Shown here: piece after piece, positions 1-7,992 of the stretch
Position numbering within the stretch: position 1 is the first letter of the stretch
How the letters are laid out: each line of letters begins with the position of its first letter
Assembly (NCBI GenBank): GCA_033720695.1
Contig: JAWWCA010000045.1
Location: forward strand, 1-19,320
From: DATGQT01 sp033720695
GTDB lineage: Bacteria; Bacteroidota; Rhodothermia; Rhodothermales; Rubricoccaceae
DNA length: 19,320 nucleotides
Direction: 5' to 3'
Made by a program: the position numbers and the translations under genes
The notes under the pieces: model-generated
What the model was told of the DNA's origin: nothing
The model's input: the letters and a program-made list of their open reading frames with translations, nothing else
The model's database searches: none

Positions 1-2
1 CG

Positions 3-1940
3 GCCCGGCGGCTCCTCGCCGCGGGGACGCCGCTCTCCTTCGCCGCCGCCTTCGGCGGGGCCCCGACCGTCGAGACCGTGGCCGATCACCTCCAGCGGAA
101 GGTGGTGACAGTAGAGCCAGCCGGCGAGCAGGTCGACGCCATCCGCGTGACGGCCCGGAGCGGGGAGGCCGAGGAGGCCGCCCGGATAGCAGCCCTCTAC
201 ACCGAGGAGTACGTCGCCCTCACGCGAGAGACCAGCCGCGCCCGCATCACCGCAACCCGCGCGTTCCTCGAAGCGCAGGTTGCCCGCCGCGAGGGCGAGC
301 TGGACGAGGTCGAGCGACAGATCGCCGACTACGCCACGCGCGAGCGCGCCGTTGCGCTCGACGCCCAGACGCAGGGGGCCATCGGCCAGATCGCCGCCCT
401 CCAAGCCGACCTCGACCGCGCCCGCATCGAGGTGCGGATGCGGGAGGCGACGCTGGCCTCGCTCGAGCGCGAGGCCGTGGCGCTCCAGGGCCGCATGAGC
501 GTCCGGGCTGCGTCGACGGCCGACACCGGGCTGCGCGAGCTGGACGGCCAGATCACTGAGATCGAGCGGGTCGTGGAGCAGATCTACCTCCGCAACCCCC
601 AGTACCGGGGCGACCCGGGGGCGCACCCCGACCTCCGCGAGCTGGAGCGCCGCCTCGCCGGGCTCCGGGCCGAGAAGCGCCGCCTCGCCGAGGAGCTCGC
701 CCGCGACGTCGCTGCGGCCGGCGGCGTCAACCCGAGCGCGACCGGGGAGAACGGCGAGGGGTACGTGGCGGCCCTCCGCCAGCAGATCGCCGAGCAGCAG
801 GCCGCGCTCAGCGGCTCCCGCGCCGAAGCCGACGCCCTCGCGGGACGCCTCGCCGAGGCGAGCGGCGTCCTGACGACGATCCCCGAGCAGTCGCGCGAGC
901 TAGCGCAGCTGGAGCGAGGCCGGGCGGCGACGGAGCAACTCGTCCTCTACCTCACGCAGAAGCTGCAAGAGGCCCGGGTGGCCGAGGAGACCGAGTTCGG
1001 CCTGGCCCAGGTGGTCCGGCAGCCCCAGGTGCCGCTCCGCCCGACGCACCCGCGTCCGCTCCTCGCCCTCTTCCTTGGCGGGACCTTCGGCCTCCTGCTT
1101 GGGCTGGCCGCCGCCGCCCTCCGCAGCCGCACCGATGCCCGCGTCCACACGCCCGCCACGCTGGGGGACCACGGGTTCTCCGTGCTCGGCGTGATTCCGG
1201 AGCTCGGGAAGGCTGCCGGGGAGCCGCCCGTCGAGGTGGAGGGCCATGCGGTGGCCTCCTCGCTCGTCGCCCTCACGACGCCGTTCTCGCCACCGGCCGA
1301 GGCGTTCCGGCACCTCCATGCGGCGGTCCAGGGGAGCGCCGCGCCCCAGGTGCTCCTCGTCACCGGCGCGGAGGTCGGGTGCGGCAAGAGCTTGGTGGCG
1401 AGCAACCTCGCCGTCTCGGCGGCGCAGGCGGGACAGCGCGTTCTCCTCATCGACGCGGACCTCCGGCGTCCGTCGGTCCACGCCACGCTCGGGCTGGGCG
1501 CGGCCCCGGCCCTCGGCGAGGCGATGGCCGGCGAAAACCTCATCTACTGGAGCACCATGGTGCCGGGCCTCTTCGCGCTCACGGTCAAGACGCCGGCCGC
1601 CGCCCCGGCCGATCTGTGGGGGCCGGAGCAGGCCGCCCGCCTGCTCCGCGACGTCCGCACGGCCTTCGACCTCGTCGTCGTCGACGCACCGCCGGTCCTG
1701 GTCGCCGCGGACGCCGCCCTCCTCGCCCCCCACGCCGACGCGGCCCTGCTCGTCGCGGCGGCCGGCCGCACCCACGCAGACGCGCTGGGCCAGGTCGCGG
1801 GCGAGCTCGCCGGGGCGGGCCTCGGCCAGATCGGGGCGGTGCTCAACCGGTTCGCCCCCGAGAAGAGCCTGTCCTTCCGCGCCACGCTCGGCTACCGCTA
1901 CGCCACGCGCTACGCCGCCGAGGCGCCGCGGGGCGTCTGA
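3..1940 (+). CDS. Wzc-type chain-length determinant / tyrosine autokinase (5' partial)
   Basis: The frame is open to the left edge, so the true start and the first Wzz membrane helix lie outside the window; the GTG at 78 is internal. The N-terminal part looks like the end of a Wzz domain (VTARSGEAEEAARIAALYTE), followed by a long Ala/Glu/Arg-rich coiled coil (about 200-950) and a GNVR-like stretch ending in P-x-x-P-x-x-P just before a second membrane helix (about 1065-1130). The cytoplasmic BY-kinase domain follows: an EAFR motif (oligomerisation-type), Walker A GAEVGCGKS (1365-1391), Walker A' VLLIDADLRRP (1440-1472) and Walker B LVVVDAPP (about 1671-1694). The C-terminal tail has only three clustered tyrosines (GYRYATRY). 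In this family the protein controls polymer length and export at the inner membrane, with autophosphorylation on the tail. Family assignment is firm; the polymer is unknown. Confidence 0.93.
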   Translation, partial: ARRLLAAGTPLSFAAAFGGAPTVETVADHLQRKVVTVEPAGEQVDAIRVTARSGEAEEAARIAALYTEEYVALTRETSRARITATRAFLEAQVARREGELDEVERQIADYATRERAVALDAQTQGAIGQIAALQADLDRARIEVRMREATLASLEREAVALQGRMSVRAASTADTGLRELDGQITEIERVVEQIYLRNPQYRGDPGAHPDLRELERRLAGLRAEKRRLAEELARDVAAAGGVNPSATGENGEGYVAALRQQIAEQQAALSGSRAEADALAGRLAEASGVLTTIPEQSRELAQLERGRAATEQLVLYLTQKLQEARVAEETEFGLAQVVRQPQVPLRPTHPRPLLALFLGGTFGLLLGLAAAALRSRTDARVHTPATLGDHGFSVLGVIPELGKAAGEPPVEVEGHAVASSLVALTTPFSPPAEAFRHLHAAVQGSAAPQVLLVTGAEVGCGKSLVASNLAVSAAQAGQRVLLIDADLRRPSVHATLGLGAAPALGEAMAGENLIYWSTMVPGLFALTVKTPAAAPADLWGPEQAARLLRDVRTAFDLVVVDAPPVLVAADAALLAPHADAALLVAAAGRTHADALGQVAGELAGAGLGQIGAVLNRFAPEKSLSFRATLGYRYATRYAAEAPRGV

Positions 1941-1990
1941 CCGCCCTCGCACCGCCCATCCCCATGCCCTCCCTCGCCCCACGGGACCTC

Positions 1991-2527
1991 ATGCCACGCA
2001 GCCTCTTCGCCCTCGGGTTGGCCCTGGCCCTCGCTGCCCCCGCGCTGGGGCAGGAGGCCTATCCCGCGCCGCCCGACCTCGACCCCTGCCAGGGGCGCCT
2101 CGGTCGCGCCGAGCTCACCGAGAACACCTCGAGCACCTACTTCCGCTTCAGCGCGCCCGGCGAGGCGACGGTGCAGGTCCACGTGCAGGGGGCCGTGGAG
2201 CAGCCCGGCCTCTACGAGGTGGGCGTGGGAACGGACCTCGGCCGGCTCCTCGCCCTCGCCGGCGGGCCGACCTACGACGTCCGGGAGTCGAGCCGGCGTC
2301 GAACTGTCGAGGTCCGGCTGTTCCGGCCCCGTGCGGGGCTGGCGCCTATCTACGCGACCACGCTCGAGGACACGGCCACGAACCCGGGCGTCTACCCCCG
2401 CCTCTGCGAGGGCGACACGATGCTGATCGACGTGGTCGAGCGTCAGGGCTTCACGTGGCAGGCCGCCGCGACGATCGCGGGCGGCATCTCCGCCGTGGCG
2501 CTCCTCCTCCAGGCGCTCTCGAACTGA
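1991..2527 (+). CDS. Small secreted SLBB-domain polysaccharide export protein
   Basis: The product is 178 aa. It has a signal peptide (MPRSLFALGLALALAAPALG-QEA), then an SLBB domain (about residues 55-90, with VQGAVEQPGLYEVGVGTDLG and LLALAGGP), and a C-terminal hydrophobic helix (about 155-175) before LSN. SLBB domains occur in Wza-type outer-membrane export proteins, but those also carry an N-terminal Poly_export domain of roughly 80 residues, which is absent here. Cysteines occur in DPCQG and RLCEGD and could form a disulfide. An in-frame ATG at 1964 would add nine residues; 1991 is preferred because it gives a compact signal peptide. The gene lies 50 bases after the Wzc-like kinase and 33 before the flippase fusion, so it is probably co-transcribed and works as an export partner of the kinase. 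SLBB identity is clear; its exact role is inferred. Confidence 0.85.
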   Translation: MPRSLFALGLALALAAPALGQEAYPAPPDLDPCQGRLGRAELTENTSSTYFRFSAPGEATVQVHVQGAVEQPGLYEVGVGTDLGRLLALAGGPTYDVRESSRRRTVEVRLFRPRAGLAPIYATTLEDTATNPGVYPRLCEGDTMLIDVVERQGFTWQAAATIAGGISAVALLLQALSN

Positions 2528-2560
2528 GCGCGCTCCCTCCCGCCCCCACGCCCGGAACGC

Positions 2561-5206
2561 ATGGCTGAGCTGCCGGCCCCTTCGCTGCCCACGGGGCTCA
2601 CCCGCTGGCTCGGGCGGGGCACCTGGACCGTCCTCGACCAGGGGCTGTTCGCGGGGGGGAACTTCCTTCTCAACGTGCTACTGGCGCGGTGGCTGCTGCC
2701 GGACGAGTACGGCGCCTTCACGCTGGTCTCGTTCGCAGCCCTGCTGCTCGTGGGCGTCGTCCACACCGGCCTGCTGACGGAGCCGATGCTGGTCTACGGG
2801 TCGGGCGCGTTCCGGGACCGCCGCCGGCCGTACATCCGCCTCGTCCTCCGCGGGCACCGGGTCTTCTCCGTCGCCGCGGCTGCGGCTCTGTTTCTCGTCG
2901 CCGGAGCGGTCGGCCTCGCGGGGCTGCATGGGTTGGCGCTGGACTTCGCCGCGCTCGCGGTGGCACAGGGGGGGATCTTGCTGATGTGGCTCCTGCGGCG
3001 GGCATGCTATGTGCACGTCCGGCCGAAGGTCGCCGTGCAGGGGGGGGCGGTGTACGTCGCCGCCATCGGGGGAGGGCTCGTCGCCCTCCAGGTCACCGGC
3101 GCCCTCGGGTCCGCCGCGGCCATCCTCCTGATGGGCAGCGCGAGCCTCGCGGCCGCCGCGCTCATCGGGGTCCGTCTAGGGCTCGGGCGCGCGCCTGGCC
3201 GGGCGCCGACGCTGGAGGCGGAAGCGAGGGCGTCGCACCGCGCCTACGGCGGGTGGGCAACGGCGACGGGGGGGCTGGAGTGGGTCCAGGGCGTGCTGCC
3301 GTTCCTCATCCTCCCGCTCTGGCACGGGCTGGAGGCGACGGGCGCGTTTCGGGCCTTGTTCAACCTCGTGATGCCGGTCATGCACGCGTACGGGGCGCTG
3401 AGCCTGCTCCTCGTGCCCACGTTCGTCGAGGCCCTCCGGACGGGACGGCTGCGGCAGCGCCTCGGCGTCGCGCTCGGCGTCGTCGGGGCCGGGACGCTGG
3501 GGTACGCGGCGTTCACCGGGTGGGGCGGGGCGTGGCTCCTCGAACGGGTCTACGGCCCCGCCTACACCTCGTACAGCGGGCTGCTGTGGCTCTTCGCCCT
3601 CTACCCCGTCGTGGGGGGCGTGGCCACGGTCCTCGCGTCGGTCCGGAGGGCGCAGGAGCGACCGCGCGCGACCTTCCACGCCCGCGCCGGCGGGGCCACC
3701 GTCATGGCGACGCTCGGGACGGGTCTCATCTGGGCCTTCGGGCTGCTGGGCGCGATCGTCGCCGACCTCGCCGCCGCGCTCGCCGAAGTGGTCGTCCTCG
3801 CCCGAGGGGCGGGGGCAACGACGGGCACGGTCCGCCGTCCTGAGGAGGTCCGGGCGCCGGGCGGTGACGGGCACGGGGGGCGGCTGAGGGTGCTGCTCTC
3901 GGCCTTCGCCTGCAGCCCCGGCCGCGGTTCCGAGCCCGGCGTCGGGTGGGGGACGGCGCGGGAGATGGCGCGCCACCACGACGTGTGGCTGCTGACCTAT
4001 GCCGGCTTCCGCAAGGCCATCGAGCAGGAGCTGGCCGTGCGGCCGGTGCCTGGTCTCCGCGTCGCGTACTACCACCTCCCATTCGAGCACCCGCGCTACG
4101 CCGTCGAGGGTGGGCACCGCACGGGCCTCGCCGAGCAACTCCATTACTACCTGTGGCAGCTCGGGGCGGCCCGCGTTGCCCGCCGCCTCCACGCCGAGGT
4201 TGGGTTCGACTTGGCCCACCACGTCACGTTTGTGAAGTACTGGGCGCCGAGCGCGCTCGGCGCCGTGCCGGTCCCGTTCGTGTGGGGCCCCGTCGGTGGC
4301 GGCGAGTCGGCGCCGCGCCCGTTCTATGCGAGGCTCAGCCCGTCGGGGCGGCGGTACGAGCAGCTGCGGGACCTGGCGCGGGCCCTCGCCGAGCGCGACC
4401 CGCTCGTGCGCCGGACCGCGCGCCGGGCGGCCCTCGTCTTCGCCACGACGGAGGAGACCCGCGCCCGCATCCGTGAGATGGGCCGTCCTGACGTGGAGGT
4501 GCGGAGCGGGATCGGGCTGCCCGAGGAGGAGATCGCCGCGCTCCGCTCGGTCCCGGCTCCCCCCACCGCTGCACCGGTTCGGTTTCTGTCGATCGGCCGC
4601 CTGATCGCGTTCAAGGGCGTCCGGTTCGGGCTGATGGCCTTCTCGGAGGCCGTGCGCGCCGCCGCCGCAGAGGGCGACGCCTCGATGGACGGGGCCGAGT
4701 ACTGGGTGGTCGGGGAGGGGCCCGAGCGCGACGCCCTGGCCGCGCTCGCAGCCGACCTCGGGCTGGGCGCGCGCGTGCACTTCACCGGTCACGTGCCGCG
4801 AGAAGAGGCCCTCGCCCTTCTCGGGCGGGCGCACGTCCTCGTCCACCCCAGCCTTCACGAATCGGGCGGCCTGGTGTGCCTGGAGGCGATGGCGGCGGGC
4901 CGCCCCGTCGTGTGCCTGGACCTCGGGGGGGGGGCCGTCCACGTCCCCCACGAGGCCGGGATCCGGGTCCCCGCCGAGACGCCGGAGCAGGCCGTGGGCG
5001 ATCTCGCCGCCGCCCTCCGGGCGCTCGCCACCGATCCCGGCCGTCGGGAGAGGATGGGCGCGGTGGGTCAGGCGCACGTGGCGGCGCACTACGGGTGGGA
5101 GCACCGCGTGCGCGAGCTGGCCGAGCGGTACTGGGAGGTGGCCGGTCGGCCACGCTCCGGATCCGTGCACGTCTCCGTCCCGGTCCCTGACGCCGTCCCG
5201 GTCTGA
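2561..5206 (+). CDS. Wzx-like flippase fused to GT4 glycosyltransferase
   Basis: One uninterrupted 881-aa frame holds two proteins that are normally separate. Residues 1 to about 425 are a polytopic membrane protein with about 12 hydrophobic segments and the look of a Wzx/PST O-antigen flippase (early motif LLARWLLPDEYGAFTLVSF), which translocates lipid-linked repeat units. A Gly/Arg-rich linker (about 426-442) leads into a complete GT-B family-4 glycosyltransferase: RVLLSAFACSPGRGSEPGVGW at the Rossmann start (V444), FLSIGRLIAFKG, and the EX7E retaining signature at E767 and E775 (HESGGLVCLEAM). The stop is 4 bases before the polymerase gene. The junction holds an out-of-frame TGA (3841) directly followed by a strong SD-like GAGGAGGT, and a GTG at 3890 that would be a normal GT4 start. 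Either the fusion is genuine or a small indel has joined two genes. Both domain calls are firm. Confidence 0.88.
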   Translation: MAELPAPSLPTGLTRWLGRGTWTVLDQGLFAGGNFLLNVLLARWLLPDEYGAFTLVSFAALLLVGVVHTGLLTEPMLVYGSGAFRDRRRPYIRLVLRGHRVFSVAAAAALFLVAGAVGLAGLHGLALDFAALAVAQGGILLMWLLRRACYVHVRPKVAVQGGAVYVAAIGGGLVALQVTGALGSAAAILLMGSASLAAAALIGVRLGLGRAPGRAPTLEAEARASHRAYGGWATATGGLEWVQGVLPFLILPLWHGLEATGAFRALFNLVMPVMHAYGALSLLLVPTFVEALRTGRLRQRLGVALGVVGAGTLGYAAFTGWGGAWLLERVYGPAYTSYSGLLWLFALYPVVGGVATVLASVRRAQERPRATFHARAGGATVMATLGTGLIWAFGLLGAIVADLAAALAEVVVLARGAGATTGTVRRPEEVRAPGGDGHGGRLRVLLSAFACSPGRGSEPGVGWGTAREMARHHDVWLLTYAGFRKAIEQELAVRPVPGLRVAYYHLPFEHPRYAVEGGHRTGLAEQLHYYLWQLGAARVARRLHAEVGFDLAHHVTFVKYWAPSALGAVPVPFVWGPVGGGESAPRPFYARLSPSGRRYEQLRDLARALAERDPLVRRTARRAALVFATTEETRARIREMGRPDVEVRSGIGLPEEEIAALRSVPAPPTAAPVRFLSIGRLIAFKGVRFGLMAFSEAVRAAAAEGDASMDGAEYWVVGEGPERDALAALAADLGLGARVHFTGHVPREEALALLGRAHVLVHPSLHESGGLVCLEAMAAGRPVVCLDLGGGAVHVPHEAGIRVPAETPEQAVGDLAAALRALATDPGRRERMGAVGQAHVAAHYGWEHRVRELAERYWEVAGRPRSGSVHVSVPVPDAVPV

Positions 5207-5210
5207 CGCC

Positions 5211-6725
5211 ATGCTCACTCCCGCGATGCGCCTGAGAGATTCCCCGCCCGTGTTCGGCTGGCCCGGCCGGGTGCCCCCGCGTGCGGCACAGCCGGGGGAC
5301 CCGGGAGGGCGGTACCTCGGGGTGCTGGGCCTCCTGCTCCTCGGCTACGCCCTCTTCTCGAAGCCCTTCGCCTACCTCGGCGTCCCGCCAGTCTATATCG
5401 GGGAAGCGATCCTGGTGCTGGGGCTGGTGCAGCTCCTGCGCGTCCGGTCGTGGTCGTGGTTGTTGGAGCACCCGGCGTGGGCGCTCCTCGGGCTCCTCGG
5501 CGCCCTCACGCTGGCACGGACCGTCCCCATGCTCGGGCCGTACGGCCTCGACGCCGCCCGCGACGCCATGCTGGTGGGCTACGCTCTCTTCGCCGTCGTG
5601 ATGGCGGCCCTCGTGGTCGAACGGCCCGAGCGGCTGCCGACGCTTGTGCGGCGCTACCGCGTGCTGGCCGTCGCCGTCGTCCTGTTTGGCTGGGCGATCT
5701 TCCTCGTCGTCAAGACGGTGGGGGAGGGCCTCCCGTCCCTCCCGTGGGCGGCCGACGTTCCCGTGCTGGAGTCGAAGGCGGGCGATCTCCTCGTGCACCT
5801 CGCGGGGATCACGGCGTTCATCGTCGTCGGGTTCGTACGTCGGCGGCCGTGGCTCCTCGGCTTCCTCGCGCTCTCGGTCGGGCTCGCCGTCGTCAGCACG
5901 CGCGGCGGGATGGTGGCGTGGACGCTGGGGGTGGGGGCGGCCTGGCTGCTGCGCCCTCCGACCGCCCGCGTCGGGGGGCTCGCGTACGCCTTCGCGGCGC
6001 TCGTCACCCTCGGCGTCCTTCTCGGCCCAGATCTCACGGTCAACGGCGGGACGCGCATGGTGTCGGTGGAGCAGGTGTGGCTCAACGTCCAGAGCCTGTT
6101 CGGGTCGGCCGGGACCGAGACCCTCGACGGCTCGCGGACGTGGCGGGAGCGGTGGTGGGGCGAGATCTGGGACTACACCGTCCACGGCCCGTACTTCTGG
6201 CAGGGGAAGGGGTACGGCGTGAACCTCGCCGTGGCCGACGGCTTCTCGGTGTCGGAGGACCACGCGCTGCGGAGCCCCCACAACGGGCACCTCACCGTCC
6301 TCGCGCGGTCGGGGGTGCCGGGGTTCGTGCTCTGGGGGCTCGTTCAGCTCGCGTGGCTGGGGTCCGTGCTCCGCGCGTGGCTCGCGGCGCGGCGGGCTGG
6401 TCGTTGGGCGTGGATGGGGCTCTTCGCGGTGCTCGTGGCCTTCTGGACGGCCGCCTCCGTCAACGGCGCCTTCGACGTCTACCTCGAAGGGCCGATGGGC
6501 GGCGTCTGGTTCTGGAGCGTGTGGGGCATCGGCCTCGCGGCGGCCGGGTTGCAGCGCCGCCACCCCGATCTCCTCGACGGCCTCCTCCACCGCGCCGCGG
6601 TCCCCCCTCCGCAGCCGCCGGCATGGACGTGGGGTGGGGGGGCGCCGGGCCCGTCTCAGGAGACGCAGGCGCAGACAATAGGTCTCGGTCGCGGAACGGC
6701 GCAGGGTCACGGCCCGCGGCCATAG
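5211..6725 (+). CDS. O-antigen polymerase/ligase family membrane protein (Wzy/WaaL-like)
   Basis: This 504-aa polytopic inner-membrane protein has about 11 hydrophobic segments and a periplasmic loop after the mid-protein helices. The loop carries RSPHNGHLTVLARSGVPG, with the conserved HN at H357-N358, typical of Wzy_C/O-antigen ligase-polymerase proteins. Such proteins either join lipid-linked repeat units (Wzy) or move the polymer to an acceptor (WaaL); sequence alone does not separate the two. Next to a Wzx domain and a Wzc-like protein, the polymerase role is more likely. A Pro/Gly-rich C-terminal tail of about 50 residues after the last helix (from about residue 455) has no recognisable domain. 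The ATG at 5211 follows the previous stop by 4 bases, suggesting translational coupling. Confidence 0.85.
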   Translation: MLTPAMRLRDSPPVFGWPGRVPPRAAQPGDPGGRYLGVLGLLLLGYALFSKPFAYLGVPPVYIGEAILVLGLVQLLRVRSWSWLLEHPAWALLGLLGALTLARTVPMLGPYGLDAARDAMLVGYALFAVVMAALVVERPERLPTLVRRYRVLAVAVVLFGWAIFLVVKTVGEGLPSLPWAADVPVLESKAGDLLVHLAGITAFIVVGFVRRRPWLLGFLALSVGLAVVSTRGGMVAWTLGVGAAWLLRPPTARVGGLAYAFAALVTLGVLLGPDLTVNGGTRMVSVEQVWLNVQSLFGSAGTETLDGSRTWRERWWGEIWDYTVHGPYFWQGKGYGVNLAVADGFSVSEDHALRSPHNGHLTVLARSGVPGFVLWGLVQLAWLGSVLRAWLAARRAGRWAWMGLFAVLVAFWTAASVNGAFDVYLEGPMGGVWFWSVWGIGLAAAGLQRRHPDLLDGLLHRAAVPPPQPPAWTWGGGAPGPSQETQAQTIGLGRGTAQGHGPRP

Positions 6726-6789
6726 GGAGGGGGCGAGGGCACGGTCTGGCGTGTGGCATGCGCCGGTCCGAGCCCCATCCCGAGCACCG

Positions 6790-7980
6790 GTGCGCATCCT
6801 TCTCGTCCACAACCACTACCAGCAGCCAGGGGGCGAGGACCAGGTGTTCCAGGCGGAAGGCGCCCTGCTTGAGCGCCACGGCCACGCGGTCGTCCGGTAC
6901 GTCCTGCACAACGACGAGGTCGCTGCGCTCGGGCCCGCGACCCTGGCCGCCCGAACGCTCTGGAGCCGGCCGGCCTATCGCCGCGTCGCCCAGCTCGTCC
7001 GGGATCACCGGATCGACCTCGTCCACGTCCACAACACGCTCCCCCTGGGGTCGCCGGCTGTGTACTGGGCGGCGCGGCGGGCCGGCGCGGCTGTCGTCCA
7101 GACGCTCCACAACTTCCGCCTCGTCTGCCCCGGCGCGCTCCTCCTCCGCGACGGCCGGGTGTGCACCGACTGCGTCGGGCGCCTCCCGTACCGAGCCGTG
7201 GGCCGGGCGTGCTACCGCGGCAGCCGTGCCGCGAGCGCCGGGGTCGCCGGCATGCTCGCGACGCACCGCGCGCTGGGGACGTGGCGCACCGCCGTCGACC
7301 GCTACATCGCCCTGACCTCGTTCGCCCGTGAGGTGTTCGTGCGGGGCGGGCTCCCAGCGGAGCGTGTCGTCGTCAAACCCAACTTCCTCCAAGACGATCC
7401 AGGGGTAGGCCCCGGCGGAGGGGGGTTCGCCCTCTACGTCGGTCGCCTCTCGCCCGAGAAGGGGATCGGTCCGCTGATCGAGGCGTGGCGCCAGCACCCC
7501 GACCTGCCCCCGCTGAAGGTGGTGGGCGACGGGCCCCTCGCCTCCGACGTCGCGTCCGCGCCCGTCGAGGCGTTGGGGGCGATGCCGCGCGAGCGCGTCC
7601 TGGCGCTGATGCAAGAGGCCGAGGTCCTCGTCTGCCCCTCGCTCGCCGTCGAGGGGATGCCGATGGCGGTGGTCGAGGCGTTCGCGTGCGGCCTCCCCGT
7701 CGTGGCCCCGGACCACGGGGCGTTCACCGAGATGGTGGACGAGACGACCGGCCGATGCGTCCCGCCAGGCGACGCCGGCGCCCTGGCCGAGGCCGTCCGG
7801 TCCGTGTGCCGGGACGCGGCGCTCCGGGAGGACCTCCGCAAAGGCGCCCGGTGCCGTTACGAGGCCCGCTACTCGGCGGAGCGCAACTACGCCGCTCTCC
7901 ACCAGATCTACCACGCGGCGCGCGCCGCTCAGGCCGGCCCCGCAGAGAGGCCGCGGCCCGACGCCGCGCTCGCCGTTTGA
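6790..7980 (+). CDS. GT4 family glycosyltransferase
   Basis: A 396-aa GT-B glycosyltransferase. It opens with RILLVHNHYQQPGGEDQVF, a typical N-terminus for capsule/EPS GT4 enzymes, and contains HVHNTLPL and TLHNFRLVCPGALLLRDG in the acceptor domain. The donor domain has YVGRLSPEKGIGPLIEAW and the EX7E signature E288-E296 (EGMPMAVVEAF). It would transfer a sugar, with retention, from a nucleotide donor to the growing lipid-linked repeat unit on the cytoplasmic membrane face. The GTG at 6790 is chosen because the Rossmann fold begins there; the in-frame GTG at 6751 adds 13 Arg/Pro/Ala residues of no domain character. A purine-rich stretch (6724-6738) is too far from either start to decide. Linkage and sugar cannot be predicted. 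Confidence 0.9.
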   Translation: MRILLVHNHYQQPGGEDQVFQAEGALLERHGHAVVRYVLHNDEVAALGPATLAARTLWSRPAYRRVAQLVRDHRIDLVHVHNTLPLGSPAVYWAARRAGAAVVQTLHNFRLVCPGALLLRDGRVCTDCVGRLPYRAVGRACYRGSRAASAGVAGMLATHRALGTWRTAVDRYIALTSFAREVFVRGGLPAERVVVKPNFLQDDPGVGPGGGGFALYVGRLSPEKGIGPLIEAWRQHPDLPPLKVVGDGPLASDVASAPVEALGAMPRERVLALMQEAEVLVCPSLAVEGMPMAVVEAFACGLPVVAPDHGAFTEMVDETTGRCVPPGDAGALAEAVRSVCRDAALREDLRKGARCRYEARYSAERNYAALHQIYHAARAAQAGPAERPRPDAALAV

Positions 7981-7992
7981 CTCCCCACGATC

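Noticed and set aside
78..80. GTG as the start of the Wzc-like gene
   Set aside because: The frame has no stop upstream to the window edge and the upstream residues continue the Wzz-like domain, so the true start is outside.
6751..6753. GTG as start of the GT4 gene
   Set aside because: It adds 13 residues ahead of a canonical GT4 N-terminus with no well-placed ribosome-binding site; GTG 6790 is preferred, though 6751 is not excluded.
4782..6812. 676-codon minus-strand open frame
   Set aside because: It is antisense to the fusion gene's GT4 part and the polymerase, with only Arg/Pro/Glu-rich composition and no recognisable motif.
5450..7315. 621-codon plus-strand open frame in another phase
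   Set aside because: It is a frame-shifted shadow of the polymerase and GT4 genes with low-complexity composition.
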